64,000 bases of DNA. Source: Cinnamomum chago (taxonomy: Eukaryota; Streptophyta; Magnoliopsida; Laurales; Lauraceae). The translations under genes and the position numbers were made by a program. Below the pieces are notes generated by a model, which was not told the DNA's origin, did not search any database, and saw nothing but the letters and a program-made list of their open reading frames with translations. This document shows, one piece after another, positions 11,961-23,217 of the stretch; position 1 is the first letter of the stretch, and every line of letters starts with the position of its first letter. The stretch is from the NCBI GenBank assembly GCA_038049695.1, contig CP142456.1:45922001-45986000 (forward strand), written 5' to 3'.

Positions 11961-12023
11961 GGCGTCCGGATGCCAGGAATAAAAATTCCTGCGCACCTCT
12001 CTGCCTCCGGGCGTCCGGACGCC
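11961..12023. repeat. Palindrome pair, GGCGTCCGGACGCC type
   Basis: A perfect 14-bp palindrome lies at 12010-12023, and a one-mismatch copy (GGCGTCCGGATGCC) at 11961-11974. Both are followed by 'agga'. They lie upstream of the TATA-like box of S1 when read on the minus strand. Confidence 0.75.
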
Positions 12024-13659
12024 AGGACACAGTAAGCACTGGTCATCATAGCAAACTTCGCGAGGTCATATCTCCCTCGATATACCTCCAATTTATACAA
12101 TCTTGGACTCCACGGATATCTACTCGAAAAGAGCTTTCCAACCGTATGTAGATTACACTAATCCAATACTAGAGTTGAAAGTTATGACAATTTCAAGTTG
12201 CTGCCCCTGAAAATTCCGAGAATAATGGTGGAATTAAAAGAACTTCCATGTTGGCATGCTATGGGGTGAGTGGGACCCATGTTGGACGTCCAAGGCATGT
12301 TTGGACTCTTGCTTTTCTTTCTTATTTGAGTCTCTTCCCATATTTGGCACACTTTCTTATTTGTGAGATTTCTTCCATTTTAGCTCTGAATTTCGCTCAT
12401 TGCATCCGTAATACCTACAAACAATAAAATAACATAATTAAGCTAATTGATCTCTTTCGACGGTATAACCAAGTTCTCATTAAGGGGCCTAAAATGTATC
12501 TTTTAGGCGCCCATCAGAAAGCTAAAAGGATCACTTGCCTTGGCCTCTAGCACCCCAAGATCACTCCTAGATCTCACCCATTAGACATAAGCACACCTAT
12601 TAAATCAAAAACCCCACGATATAACTCTTAGACACCCAAAGATGGTCAATTTAAAAACGTGTTTAGGGTCCACCAATTGACACAAATCATAGTTTAATTT
12701 AAGGCCACAACATGGTTACCCATCTATCCTTCATTCAAAGGTTCGTTGACAATGATTTCCAAACAAGTCCAGTCACCAATACATTTAACTAATAAAACAG
12801 TCCATGATTTTGGCCAATTTAAAACATGTAGGGGTCAACTAAATGGGGCAAATCAAAGTACATTTAAGGACACTAATCAAGGTTAAAAGACCCTTAAAGA
12901 TCTGGACCAGATATGAGGGAGAAGTGGCTGAAAACCCATCCAAAAGGGCCCAAAGATTTCAGTAGAAATCTGCTGGGCAACTAGGACAGCATGGTACAGT
13001 TTGCTGGTCCTTCTTTCCCCCAATTCCAGCCACTGCCTTGGGCATTTGGGCACTATTTAGAGGGGATTTCTGAGGGAGAAAAACAGCTGAAAATCATGCT
13101 CTGATTGGGCACCAATTTCAGTCACACGAGCAGCTATATCCGAGAAGAAAAATCAGACATGAAGCTAGATAAAACATGTAGTATAACTTTGACAATTCCA
13201 GACCATTAACATGCACACCAAATTACCCAAATCAGTCACTTTCCTGGGTTCAAAATGGTCCCAAATCACACTCTAAATCACTCTCTGCAGCTGGAAATAC
13301 CTAATACAAAAATCCCAAAATTCGCATCTTAGAACACCCATAAAAGAGAAAATGAGAAGGATTGAAAATGAGGGCTTGTATGTTGGGTTGTGGGGCATAA
13401 AAGGGCTATAAATTCAAATTATGGAAGAGAGGAAGTGACTGCCTACCTGTAGGTGGCCCAACCAGCAAGGAATAGCTAAGTAAGGGGGTTGCATAGCTCT
13501 GTTTTGCATATAAATGGCATCTAGAGAGAGCTTGGAAGGTGGGGAAGAAGATAATATACTTAGCCTTCCAAATGACAAGAGATTGGCAAGGATTTGAGAA
13601 AGAAATGAGCAAGGGAAGAAGAGGAAGGAGCTCAGCTGAGTCTAGGGGTGCACAAAAAA

Positions 13660-13815
13660 TCCGTCAATCCGTAAATCCGATCCGATCCGCGGATTTTAAT
13701 CCGATCCGAATGTCAATGGATTGGTGAATGATTGAAAATCCTGTAATCCGTTAGCAACGGATCGGTGGCGGATTTCATCCTCAATCCACGAATTCAATCC
13801 GATCCGATCCATTGA
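13660..13815 (+). repeat. Left subterminal repeats of the hAT element
   Basis: Many copies of AATCCGATCC, GGATCGG and AATCCGT occur in both orientations within 170 bp of the left end. In hAT elements such motifs bind the transposase. Confidence 0.75.
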
Positions 13816-14049
13816 CATTAAATATAAATAAATTTTTTTAAGGGGTCTAGATATAATTTAAGATGTCTAAATATAAGAAAAGAGAAAAATTTAAGGGGCC
13901 CAAATGTAATTATTCCCTACTAATAATTATCCCCAAAAGGCCAAAACACTACCCAAGACCCCATCGTTCATTCATGCCCAAGAACAAGAAGAACTGAAGA
14001 ACCCTAGCAGCCAGCGGAGAATACCCTCTTCCCTCTCCCATCTCTTCGA

Positions 14050-14080
<31 letters not shown>

Positions 14081-15333
14081 CTCGTGTTTTCTTCATCTCC
14101 CAAGAACAAGAAGAACCCTAGCCGCAACAACAAGAAAGAAGAAGAAGGAAACCATTGCAGCTTTGAGGTACGACTGTTATTGCTTGAATCCATTGCAGCT
14201 TCAAATAAGGTCTAGCGTTTTCTTCCCCTTATTCCATGGGTTTTGATTTGTGGGTTTCTTTTTTTATGATCTATAGTGTTGTTTCATGAGTGGAATCTGT
14301 TGATAAATCTGTAGATAACAATAGCTCTCGTCATCAAATGCTTTTCAATTTTCCCCCCTTTTCTTTCAGGAAAAGTAGGTTATGGGTTCATGTTAGCCCT
14401 ACAAGTCAGGTTGTTCATCTTTAGAAACAACCAACTCCAAACATTGAAGAAAGAGGAGTTAAAATCTTTATATGACGACTAAAACTAGTAGGTTGTACTT
14501 TTAGTGGAATTGTTGAGGAAGAGTTGTAAAACAAAAACTAAAATTAGATATAAATAGGTCATTGTCATGGACCTTTACAAAGCTACAAGTGAAAAGAAAG
14601 ATGGCCCTGCCCCCTTCCAAGTTGCTACACATTGACATGGGTAATTAGCAACAACAAAAAAGACGCATTTGCACCCCAACTTCTTTAAGTGGTTAAAATT
14701 GCCAGGTTATTAATTTGCACTTTTTTTCTTGTGCCCAAATCACTTTCTCATCACCATCACGCCTTGTCTATGGCCGTGAAATCTCATGAACACCAAAAGT
14801 CAAAAGCCGCAGGAATTTGCATTTGCAATGTCAAAATCATGAACTGACTCATAATAACTATATGAATAATGAAAGTCTTAATAGTCTGGCAAAGTCAACT
14901 ATTGAAAATTTAAGTTAATTGATTGACCATCCGTGCTAATCTTGACTCGATCGCTGCTCAAAAATATAGAAAATTGGGAATATTTATAACTTTACTTTTC
15001 CTTTTATATAGCTGGGTCTTCAAGTTAAAGCGACTTGTGACTTAATGAGGAACGGGTCTATGCTGCGTGCTCAGGAAATTTCATTGATTTTAATGTATAG
15101 TTAAATTAAGTATTGGTTTCCAGGGTAAATGTGTTTTGATTTCAACTTTGACACCGGCTTTTTTTCTTTGATATGTGACTCTCAATTTTGTGTTGTTTGT
15201 GAAGAATTACCTACAAAAGATCTGTTGATTTGTGGACCAACTATTTCTCTCTTGTCCATTTTTTAGAATCTCTCTCTATCTGTGTTCTCTTTTTTAGTTA
15301 CAATGAAGCTGAATTTTGTGTCTTTTTTCTCAG

Positions 15334-17519
15334 ATGTCTAGCATTGGTGAGCACTTTACTCCTAATCCTTCCAACAGTATGGCAGTGACACAACCCTAGC
15401 CGGAGTCAGTTGAACCGCAGACATCAAAACCTTCAACCACTGCTCTTCCTCCTACAGGGGCTTCTAGTGATGTATTTAGTGAGGTAAATACTTCCAAAAA
15501 AAGGGGTTGAGTATCTGAGGTCTAGGAACATTTTAAAAGGCCTAAAGATTATGACCCTGAGCTTTCGATTACTGTCAACTGTTTGTATTGTGATGCTGCT
15601 TATACTTGGATTAGTTCTAATGGGATACTACTTTGAATAATCATTTGAAAATATGTATCAAGAGTCCTTTAAATGAAGCAGCAAACAAAAAACAAAAGTG
15701 GATATCGTCATATCAATCAATAAAAGATTGTGAGACAGTCAGTAACATAGCTATTTGGGAATTTAGTCAGCCTGCATGTAGATTGGCACTCGTTAGAATG
15801 ATAATTACTGATGAGTTGCCTTTTAACTTTGTGGAGCAAGAGGGGTTTCGTAATTTTTGTAGCATCATGCAACCAAGTTTCAAACTTGTGTCACGTGCTA
15901 CAATTGCCAGAGATTATTTAGAGTCGTATGATGAACAAAGAAAAAAATTGAGGGACATGTTGACAAACCAAAGGGTTTGTCTCACTACAGATTGTTGGAC
16001 CTCAGTCCAAAACCTTTCTTATATGTGCCTTACTGCTTATTTTATTGATAAAGATTGGAAATTGCACTGAAGAATCCTCAACTTTTGTGTCATTTCTAGT
16101 CATAAAGGTGAGTCCATTGGTTGAGCTGTGGAGGAATGCTTGGTTGACTGGGGTATTAAGAAAATTTGTGCTCTTACAGATAATGCTTCTTCCAATGATA
16201 CTGCCATTGCATTTTTAAAGAGAAAGTTTGCTAAAAAAAAGTGACAGTTTTATTTTAGGTGGAAAACATTTTCACATGAGGTGTGTTGCACAAGTTCTTA
16301 ATTTGATTGTGAGAGATGGGTTAGCTAAATTGAAAGGTACTATAACAAAAGTTCGTGCTGCGGTTAAGTATGTGAGGAGTTCTCCACAAAGACAAAAACT
16401 CTTTACAGCAAGTGCGGAAAAAGTGGGAATAGAAAGTAATAGTTTGTTGTCTTTAGATGTTCCAACTAGGTGGAACTCTACATTCCTCATGCTAGAAACA
16501 ACAATTAAGTTTCAAAAAGCATTTGATAGATTGGATGAAAAAGATGATAAATTCAACAAGGAATTTGATGAATTGGAATTAGATGGACCTCCTTCTCCTA
16601 TGGATTGGGCTGATTGTAAGCTAATAACAAGATTTCTGAAGAAATTTTATGATGCTACTAATCGATTCTCTGCTTATTTACATGTGAGTACGAATTTGTA
16701 CTTTACTGAAGTTTGTAACATTGTTGGATCTTTAAATGAATTGTCTATGATGGAGGATTCTTCTTTGAGCAGTATTTTTGTTAAAATGAGATTGAAATTT
16801 GATAAGTATTGGGAATCCATTGATAAAATGAATATGACGTTATTGGTTGCAATTGTATTGGATCCCCGATATAAGTTGAAATATGTGAAGTTTTGTTATG
16901 ACTACTATTTCAAGCTCAAGTATCTCACGTGATTGAGCTAACCTAAAAGTTAAGAAATGCATTAAATGGTATTTATGAGGAGTATGAACAATATGGGTCA
17001 GCTAGTGCATCATCTTCAAGTATGACATGTGAAATGGAGGGTGGACAATCAAGTTTGCAAGCAAGTGACCCTTCATCAATGTTTGAGAAACATTTGGAAG
17101 AAGGAGAATGTGAAGGAGATAAATCAGAACTGGACACGTATTTGGAGGAAGCTCATGAAAAGAAACTTGGAAATACAAAGTTTGAAAATTTGAGTTGGTG
17201 GAAAACAAATTCGGCTAGATATCCCGTTCTTTCTCAAGTTGCACGGGATATTTTAGCCATTTCGGTGTCTACTGTTGCTTCTAAGGCTGCCTTTAGTACT
17301 GGAGGTCGTGTCTTAGATCGATTCCGTAGTCCTCTTTCCCCTAAACTTGTGGAATGCCTACTTTGTACACAAGACTGGTTAAGAGTTTATGATACATCAA
17401 TTCCTGATGTGGAAGAACTTATGAATGAGTTTGCTGATTTGGAAACTCTGGACTCAGGTATTTTTATTTTTATAAAATTATGTTTAAGTTATCTTCAATG
17501 TTTAATTAAATTATTCTAA
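15334..17519 (+). pseudogene. hAT transposase pseudogene (BED finger, Ac type)
   Basis: The first ATG is at 15334 after a CT-rich stretch ending in cag. The BED zinc finger shows CLYC (15580-15591) and HLKIC (15642-15656), but a one-base frameshift separates the two halves. The catalytic region includes LTTDCWTS (Asp at 15990) and ALTDNASSND (Asp at 16179). An A-run near 16220 causes another shift into the frame of 16228-16932, which carries HFHMRCVAQVLNLIVRDGL and DVPTRWNSTFLMLE. The C-terminal dimerisation region (17022-17519) has NLSWWKTNSARYP and AAFSTGGRVLDRFRSPL. In-frame stops are at 15397, 15508 and 15523. A possible last intron runs from a gt at about 17457 to tgttcgtag ending near 17540. 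It would have cut and pasted this element; it is not functional now. Confidence 0.9.
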
Positions 17520-18064
17520 TATAGTACTTGATGTTCGTAGGTTTCACAAGTTGATATCAAGTGTGAAGTTGAAGCAGTTGATGACTGATGGATACTAATG
17601 GACTGTTGTTTGCTTTTATGTGTTTGTAATAATTAGATCTCTTTGTATTGTAAAACAATTCAATGACCACTGTGTGTTTACTGTTTAGTGTGAAAGCTTT
17701 CCTTGCCAGTTTGTTGTACTTCATTGGTTCACCCCCCACATGAATTCTAGCTTTTTATTTGGATTTTTGTTCTCTATCCCTCAAAATTTTCACACTTCCT
17801 TTCAAGTTGAATGACGAGTGTTCTGTTAACATTCCCAACTTTACTGATGAACAAATTGCATTAGTTTACTCACATAATATTTGTCACCTTCAAGGTTTAA
17901 CACCAGACCCAACCCAACCCCAACTGACATTTTACCACTTCCAGTTACAATATCAGGTTGCTGACTGAGTTTGCTTCAATTATAATAGAGATGAGTCCAC
18001 TCATGATTGATTTATCTTTGAGTTGGCAATTGCTCATGCATATTATTTCTTTTAACATTAGACA

Positions 18065-18218
18065 GAACGGATTGAACGGATTAATCCGATTCGATCCGGT
18101 CCTCCACGGATCGGATCAGATCGGATTTTAATAGCAATGAATTGGTGACGGATTCCAAATTCGTCAATCCGTTGGTAACAGATTGGTGAAGGATTTGGCC
18201 CAATCCATAACAATCCGA
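18065..18218 (+). repeat. Right subterminal repeats of the hAT element
   Basis: Repeated AACGGATT, GATCCGAT-like and CAATCCG motifs mirror those at the left end, just inside the right inverted repeat. Confidence 0.75.
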
Positions 18219-18799
18219 TCTGTGTACACCCCTAGCTGAATCTGCTATTGCATGTTGGAAAAAATGAGGAAGAAAGAGGCTGGGCAACTTATATACAAAG
18301 TCATGAATCACAACTAATAGTTCTCCATGGGCTTGGAACTGAGCTTTCTGGGCCTCAGATGAAATCAACAAAGAAGACTAAAATGATCCTCATAAAATCT
18401 AGTTTTCAAAAAGTATACTTTTGACAAGGTTCAGAAATTTTGAATTTTGGGCTTAGATTTCAATGTGAAAAGACTGTTTTGCCCCATGACTGAAAACCAG
18501 ATTTTCTGAGTTTCGAATGGGATCGGGCTAAACACAAAAGTTGTTGGGGTTAATTTGACCTAGCAAAATAAACTAAAATTGGAATTTTTCAAAATCAAGA
18601 ATAATCCCCCCACGCTGACGCATGCAACCCAAGGCATCCCCAGGCTGCCAAATTGGGCCAACGACTCTCAAAATTCCCCAAAGCTATAGAAAACTATTAT
18701 AAACCACAAACCAACTCGATTAGGCTCAAAACTCACTTAGAGAACTAACCTAGAGCTAAAAGCACACTAATCATGAAAATTAGGGGTCAGGGTCTTACA

Positions 18800-19728
18800 A
18801 TCTGGATCCTGCCTATCTTGTTACCCGGTTCCGCGACCGTGGTCTTATCGAGCTACATGTATATATTTAGTTGGTTCTCGTCACCGCGAGTGTCCGAGAC
18901 CAACGCCTCTAGTGTGCTCTCATCACATTAGTGATGGAGGATTTAGCTTAGTGTAGTTGCCATCTTGCCAGTTTCTTGTTCCTTGGTACCTTTTCATGTT
19001 TTATATCGCACGTGTTTTATAATAAATGATGAATTAAATTATTGTTCAAACAGGTTTCAATGTTTTCCAAGAAACTCATATTTTTACTGTTGTTGTATTT
19101 TCCTTTCACCTACCTGTCAGACCGTCGTGTTTGACCCACTCTTTGATACTCAGATCCAGATGTCTGCTGCCCCAAGGAGCCAGAGGAGGCGGCCGAAGAG
19201 CAGCAACGCGTAGGAGAATGGTTCTCTGACAAAGTCGTTTAGACATTCGGTCGAGCCTTGAGATACAAAACATTTTGGGATTGTGGTTAACATGTTTTTG
19301 GGTATTTCTTTTGGTTGTACTGGCCTTCGTTGGCCTTTATTTTTAGGGAGTGACTAATTAACTGATCTTTTGTATAAACATTTAACTTTACTTGTTGGGA
19401 AAAATGCTATAATGATCATTGCTCACTCTAACATCAAGTTGTTTATACATGCTATTAGTCTTGTGATTTTGGAATGAATTATGAATTTGATTTGCTACAC
19501 GCTTCCACACTTTGAATGAAAAACAATATATATATGTGCAACATCCTCACCGCGGACACCTGTGGGAAATCATATGTACGGATAGTATCATGTGCTTCAT
19601 TAATCCATGTACTTATTAGCCAAATAAACTAATACATTTGGTATGGCACCATCATCATTGGCATATTCATCATCTAACACCGTCCCAATCCCGGATTAGG
19701 CCCGTGGGCCCGGTCTGGGGTCGCGACA
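18800..19728 (+). mobile_element. R7: 3' part of a forward R-family LTR
   Basis: It aligns with the 3' third of R2 (about 28490-29424), including 'accgtggtctt', 'ttagtgat.gaggatttagctt', 'gtttgaccc', 'ttggcct' and the terminus 'ctggggtcgcgaca'. Its 5' part is cut off exactly where the reversed R6 begins, so R6 probably inserted into R7 and the rest of R7 lies left of the window. Short reading frames inside are not conserved proteins. Confidence 0.75.
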
Positions 19729-19861
19729 GATTTAGTTTCTAAATTAGGACAGGTTAAAGTTAGAAAGTTTCTTAAAAAGCATTGCTCCATGTGGATCGAC
19801 CTCGACACTCACCAGATTATTACTACATCACGACCCTACACTTGGGGTTCGATCAAGTTTT

Positions 19862-19878
19862 TGGCGCCGTTGCTGGGA
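19862..19878 (+). promoter_or_regulatory. Primer-binding site of the Athila-like element
   Basis: The sequence tggcgccgttgctggga, preceded by agttt, matches the primer-binding site common in plant Athila-type gypsy elements, with one or two changes. It fixes the LTR end just upstream. Confidence 0.75.
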
Positions 19879-20516
19879 AGCGCCATATAAAGTAACTCTT
19901 CTGACTTTCTCATTTACATTACTTTATGGCTGTGATATTTTTGGCATCTTTCTAGAATATAGGAACTGCATGCATTGAATGGTAAATTGCCTTAAGTTGG
20001 AATAGGAAAGTGCATGGAACGTTAGCAACTCACATCATCGATTTTTAGAAAATTCCAAAAAGTTACCAAAACTTTCCAAATTTTTTTTTATTTAGGATTT
20101 ATTTTTAGTAGGACACTCTAATGGAAGGAAAACCCACCTAAGGATACACCAATTGCGCTCATTGATCACCTCAGTATCTAGGAAAGCCTTGTCCCATTGA
20201 AGGGAGACGTTTTCTGTTCAAGGAAGGTGGTTTTTAAGCGGGACCGTTGTGAGCCGACCACTTTCTTGGGGGCTTACTTGGTTGAGTTAGTTTCATAGGA
20301 CCGGGTTAGAGTCCTAGGTGCACTCTACAACCTTAAGAGTGATTAGGTGTTTGTTCTAGGTTAGTTTTTTTTTTCATTAAATTAAAAATAAATTGGCCAC
20401 CTTGCCCGCTTGATTCCATAATTGAACCAGGTTCCAAGAGAGGGAATCACAAATCAACAGGGCACCTGAAAATCTCAATTTCTCAAAATCTTCAGGTTCA
20501 TCTAACTAGCGACACC

Positions 20517-21252
20517 ATGGAATATGAAAGATGCGAGAATTCGAGTGGGACCCAACCGTCAAAGAGCCTACATGATAATCTCCAGCCAAATTGGCAAGTA
20601 ATGAAAGATGACCAATCCAAAAGGTCTTCGCGTGATTACCTATACCCCACACATGCGAACACTTCTTCATCTATGAACGTGTGGGGAGGATGTGGATACA
20701 ACACCAAGTCTTCACGGACTTGTCCAACAAGATCCGATTATTACATAGAGGTGTTGCGAGAAAACGAGGATGAAGCAAATGCATATGCCTTGTTCCAAAA
20801 ACATAGGTAACCTCCATAGTTCACATTGGGATGATCATCATGATTACAGTTGGGAAAATGGGCCCACAAAATCTCTCGCAAGAGCCTATATTGGGAGGGT
20901 CATATGCATACCCTTTCCAAGATATGTCATATGTGCCCCCATCAATTGAATGGTCATATGAAACACCATCCGAGTGGTCATATGTACCCCCACCACCACC
21001 CCCGGAGGTGCTGTCTTTGGAGGATATGATCACTAAATTTATTCAGAATTAAAATGAATTTATTCAGAGCCAAAATGAATTGAATCAAACCATCAAGCAA
21101 GAACTATGACACCTGAAGGCTTCAATTTACCATATGATACAAGAGGACGTCACCCTTAGTAGTGAAAATGATATTCGAATAGATCATCCGAAAAACCTTG
21201 ACCACTTTTTATTGCTAGATCACACAAATGCGCGTTCCATATCTAAGGGTGG
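20517..21252 (+). pseudogene. Gag-like frame of the Athila-like element
   Basis: An ATG at 20517 opens a 97-codon frame ending at 20810. A second frame (20831-21052) holds a Tyr/Pro-rich stretch with repeated WSY..P units and PPPPPP, followed by LSLEDMITKFIQN. Past a TAA it continues with NELNQTIKQEL and MIQEDVTL. The 'SLEDMI.KF...NELNQ' pattern resembles the coiled segment after the capsid region of gypsy gag proteins. The capsid core and zinc knuckle are not seen. The frame shift and stop make it non-functional. Assignment rests mainly on context. Confidence 0.5.
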
Positions 21253-21551
21253 TGTAGACACCTCATTTTGGCACCCCTATGGGCAATTTTAATATTCATA
21301 TTATTGATGCCCCAAATTTTCCCCATTTGGACAATTTTGAATAAATGAATTAAAATCTTCATTATCATGCACATCTGGAAAGGTTGCATCATTATAGGCA
21401 TCTTTTTTTATGGATCTCACCACCTCTCTTGTTTTGAGTCAGATCTCACTTCCATGATGATCTACCTTTAATAAGATTCATGTTAATATAAGGATTTAAA
21501 GAACCCAACGATCAGATCAAGAGATATGCCTTTTTTACGAATTTAATATAA

Positions 21552-21775
21552 GGGTGTGTTTGGTCACAGCAACTTCCTAGCGATTGGATTAGCGATTAGC
21601 GATTGGTACAGCGATTGGCCAAACGCAAATACCAGACAACAACAAGCTACAGCGACAGCTTCTAGAGCCTCAAATCGCTGATTTTCCATAATCTTGGTCC
21701 CCCCAGCTTCAGCAACAACAACAGCTTCTACATAACCTCAATCACAATTAGTAGTTGCTGTGACCAAACGCAGCC
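21552..21775. mobile_element. Tourist-like MITE (224 bp)
   Basis: The terminal inverted repeats are GGGTGTGTTTGGTCACAGCA and, on the complement of the right end, GGCTGCGTTTGGTCACAGCA. They are flanked by TAA (21549-21551 and 21776-21778). The 3' LTR has the uninterrupted site near 51290. TIR start and TAA duplication fit the PIF/Harbinger superfamily. It has no coding capacity. Confidence 0.88.
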
Positions 21776-22510
21776 TAAATGTGCGTCCCAAAAATTTAGA
21801 TATTTTATAAAACTTCAAATGGACCTGACCCATATACCATCGGGACCTACTCGTTGAGAGATTCACACTGATGCTGAGATTTTAAAAATATGACGGTCAG
21901 ATCACAAGTTATGTCCATTTCTTAAAAATTAATCAAGCTTGGGTCCCTTAAAAAAATCATGTCTTTTCATGACCTTCAAACTACTCAAAGCCATACACCA
22001 ATATGATATACTCATTGAGAAATCTCCACTGGTGCTCAAATCTCAAAAATCCAACGGACTAATCAAAATATGCGAAACCTTGGTCCTGGTGATGATGGCC
22101 CGGACCAAGTCCCGTTGCAACTCACCGTTTAGGCCCCGAACCTTTGATCTAGATCCTTGGCCCAAATCCTATTCCAAACCCATCAGGCCTATTCAACCTA
22201 GCTTAAACCTCTACTAAATCAATCCATTGGGCCAACAAACCCGAACCTGAACCTGACTCGATCCAACCTATTAAGATTGAGCGAAATCCACCTAACCCAA
22301 ACCTGACCTGGGCCCGAACTACCCTTGACCCATCACCTGGATAAGGGAAGAGAGTCCATCAGATCTGGTAAGGAGAGCCCCAGATCTGAGGACTCTCTTC
22401 TCCCCCCTTGAATCTCGTCTCTCCGTTCCTATCCTAGGCGCAGAAGACTCCCCCTCATAGGAGCCATCTCTCACCCCATCATCCTCTCCGGTCTCATCAT
22501 CTCTTCATCC

Positions 22511-23184
22511 TGTAAGTGCCTAAAAATTACGGACTTAGTTAAGAGAGGCTTAAGCTCTTGGTTTGATGATCTGGAGAAGATGAGGGAAAAGGATCGGGCC
22601 TCCGATGACCTAAAAGAGGAAGACAAAAGTCAGAGCCCCTGGCTGTAGGCAGCCGAAGGCACTCCAACGCTCAAGTCAGTGTGATAACTGAGAGAAATGG
22701 AGAAGGAGAAGTCTGGGAGGGAGATCTGTTGCGTACCTCATGTGGTTCTCCTTCATGCAATATATATATATAGTCGTGAGAGTCATCATCGGGCTGGACC
22801 CGGGGGGAGATGGGAGTCCCATCAGTATGTACCTTACTCTACTGAGTGGGGGTAGGTAAAAAGGGAACGTCCCATCGGACCATTTCCCCATACCTATGGA
22901 CGTGACCCTGGGATAAGGCGTGCCACTTATCTAGGTTCGGCGCCCACTCTATTTGTTAGTTTACCGCCCCCGTCACGGCAGTGCATTTATGGCTGAGTGA
23001 CAGGAGGCCGAGGTTAGGCTTAGGGCCGAGGCCGAGGTGAATGCTTATAAATGTAACCACCGAAATGGGCTCCATGCTCCCGAGATGGTGCAACGGCCGA
23101 ACTTGGACAGTACTGAGACTAAGCATAGTCCGAAATCGGGGAGTGGCCCGACATAATTCCGTGATCACAAAATAACCCCACACA
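22511..23184 (+). mobile_element. Small solo LTR (674 bp)
   Basis: It begins TGTAAGTGCCTAAAAATTAC and ends ..AACCCCACACA, with flanks catcc (22506-22510) and cttcc (23185-23189), a 5-bp duplication with one change. The 3' LTR has the empty site near 52320. A tatatatata stretch at about 22760 could be a promoter box. Lineage is unknown. Confidence 0.8.
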
Positions 23185-23217
23185 CTTCCCATCCCAGCCA
23201 TCATTGCCCAGCCTTAC

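Larger units (their letters stand above)
11203..12516 (-). mobile_element. S1: reverse solo LTR (about 1.3 kb)
   Basis: On the minus strand it begins TGATGGGCGCCTAAAAGATA at 12516 and ends ..GATACTCGGTTAACA at 11203. It interrupts sequence that is contiguous in related R-family LTRs. A TATA-like box and a GGCGTCCGGACGCC palindrome pair lie inside. No second LTR or coding domain is present. The flanks (aaaga left, gaaag right) are similar but do not form an exact duplication, so the ends may be off by a base or two. Confidence 0.65.
13643..18234 (+). mobile_element. hAT transposon (4592 bp)
   Basis: The ends are short terminal inverted repeats: TAGGGGTGCAC at the left, and a right end whose complement is TAGGGGTGTACAC. 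They are flanked by an 8-bp target duplication, gctgagtc (13635-13642) and gctgaatc (18235-18242), with one mismatch. Both ends carry dense subterminal repeats. The interior holds a degenerate BED-finger hAT transposase. Bases 13820-15330 are non-coding 5' region, including a CT/AT microsatellite at about 14050-14081. The element is inserted into R6. Confidence 0.93.
9910..18799 (-). mobile_element. R6: reverse R-family LTR, interrupted three times
   Basis: Read on the minus strand, it starts at 18799 with TGTAAGACCCTGACCCC and follows the R1/R2 order: a 'caaaagtatactttttg..aactaga' block, the 'gcaagtgatcc' region, 'aattccgttttg..' and the 'ctgtctgggggtc' segment, down to 'accatcgtgtctgat' at 9910. 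About 3.0 kb remains visible after removing S1 and the hAT element. The 3' tail is hidden beyond copia C1, which is inserted at 9909/9910. No CTCGAG palindrome island is present, unlike in R1-R4. No coding region is supported. Confidence 0.75.
19729..21252 (+). mobile_element. Athila-like element, 5' part
   Basis: Bases 19729-19855 look like the end of an LTR, running to 'cttggggttcgatca', followed by a gypsy-type primer-binding site at 19862. The leader (19880-20516) is non-coding, followed by a gag-like frame. The element is cut at 21252 by the giant Tat/Ogre-like element and appears to resume at 56767. No pol domain is seen on either side, so it was probably a non-autonomous relative. R7 was inserted in its LTR. 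Confidence 0.6.

Noticed and set aside
15334-17600. A domesticated cellular hAT-derived gene
   Set aside because: It lies within intact inverted repeats and a target duplication, and has several stops and frameshifts, so it is an ordinary dead transposase.
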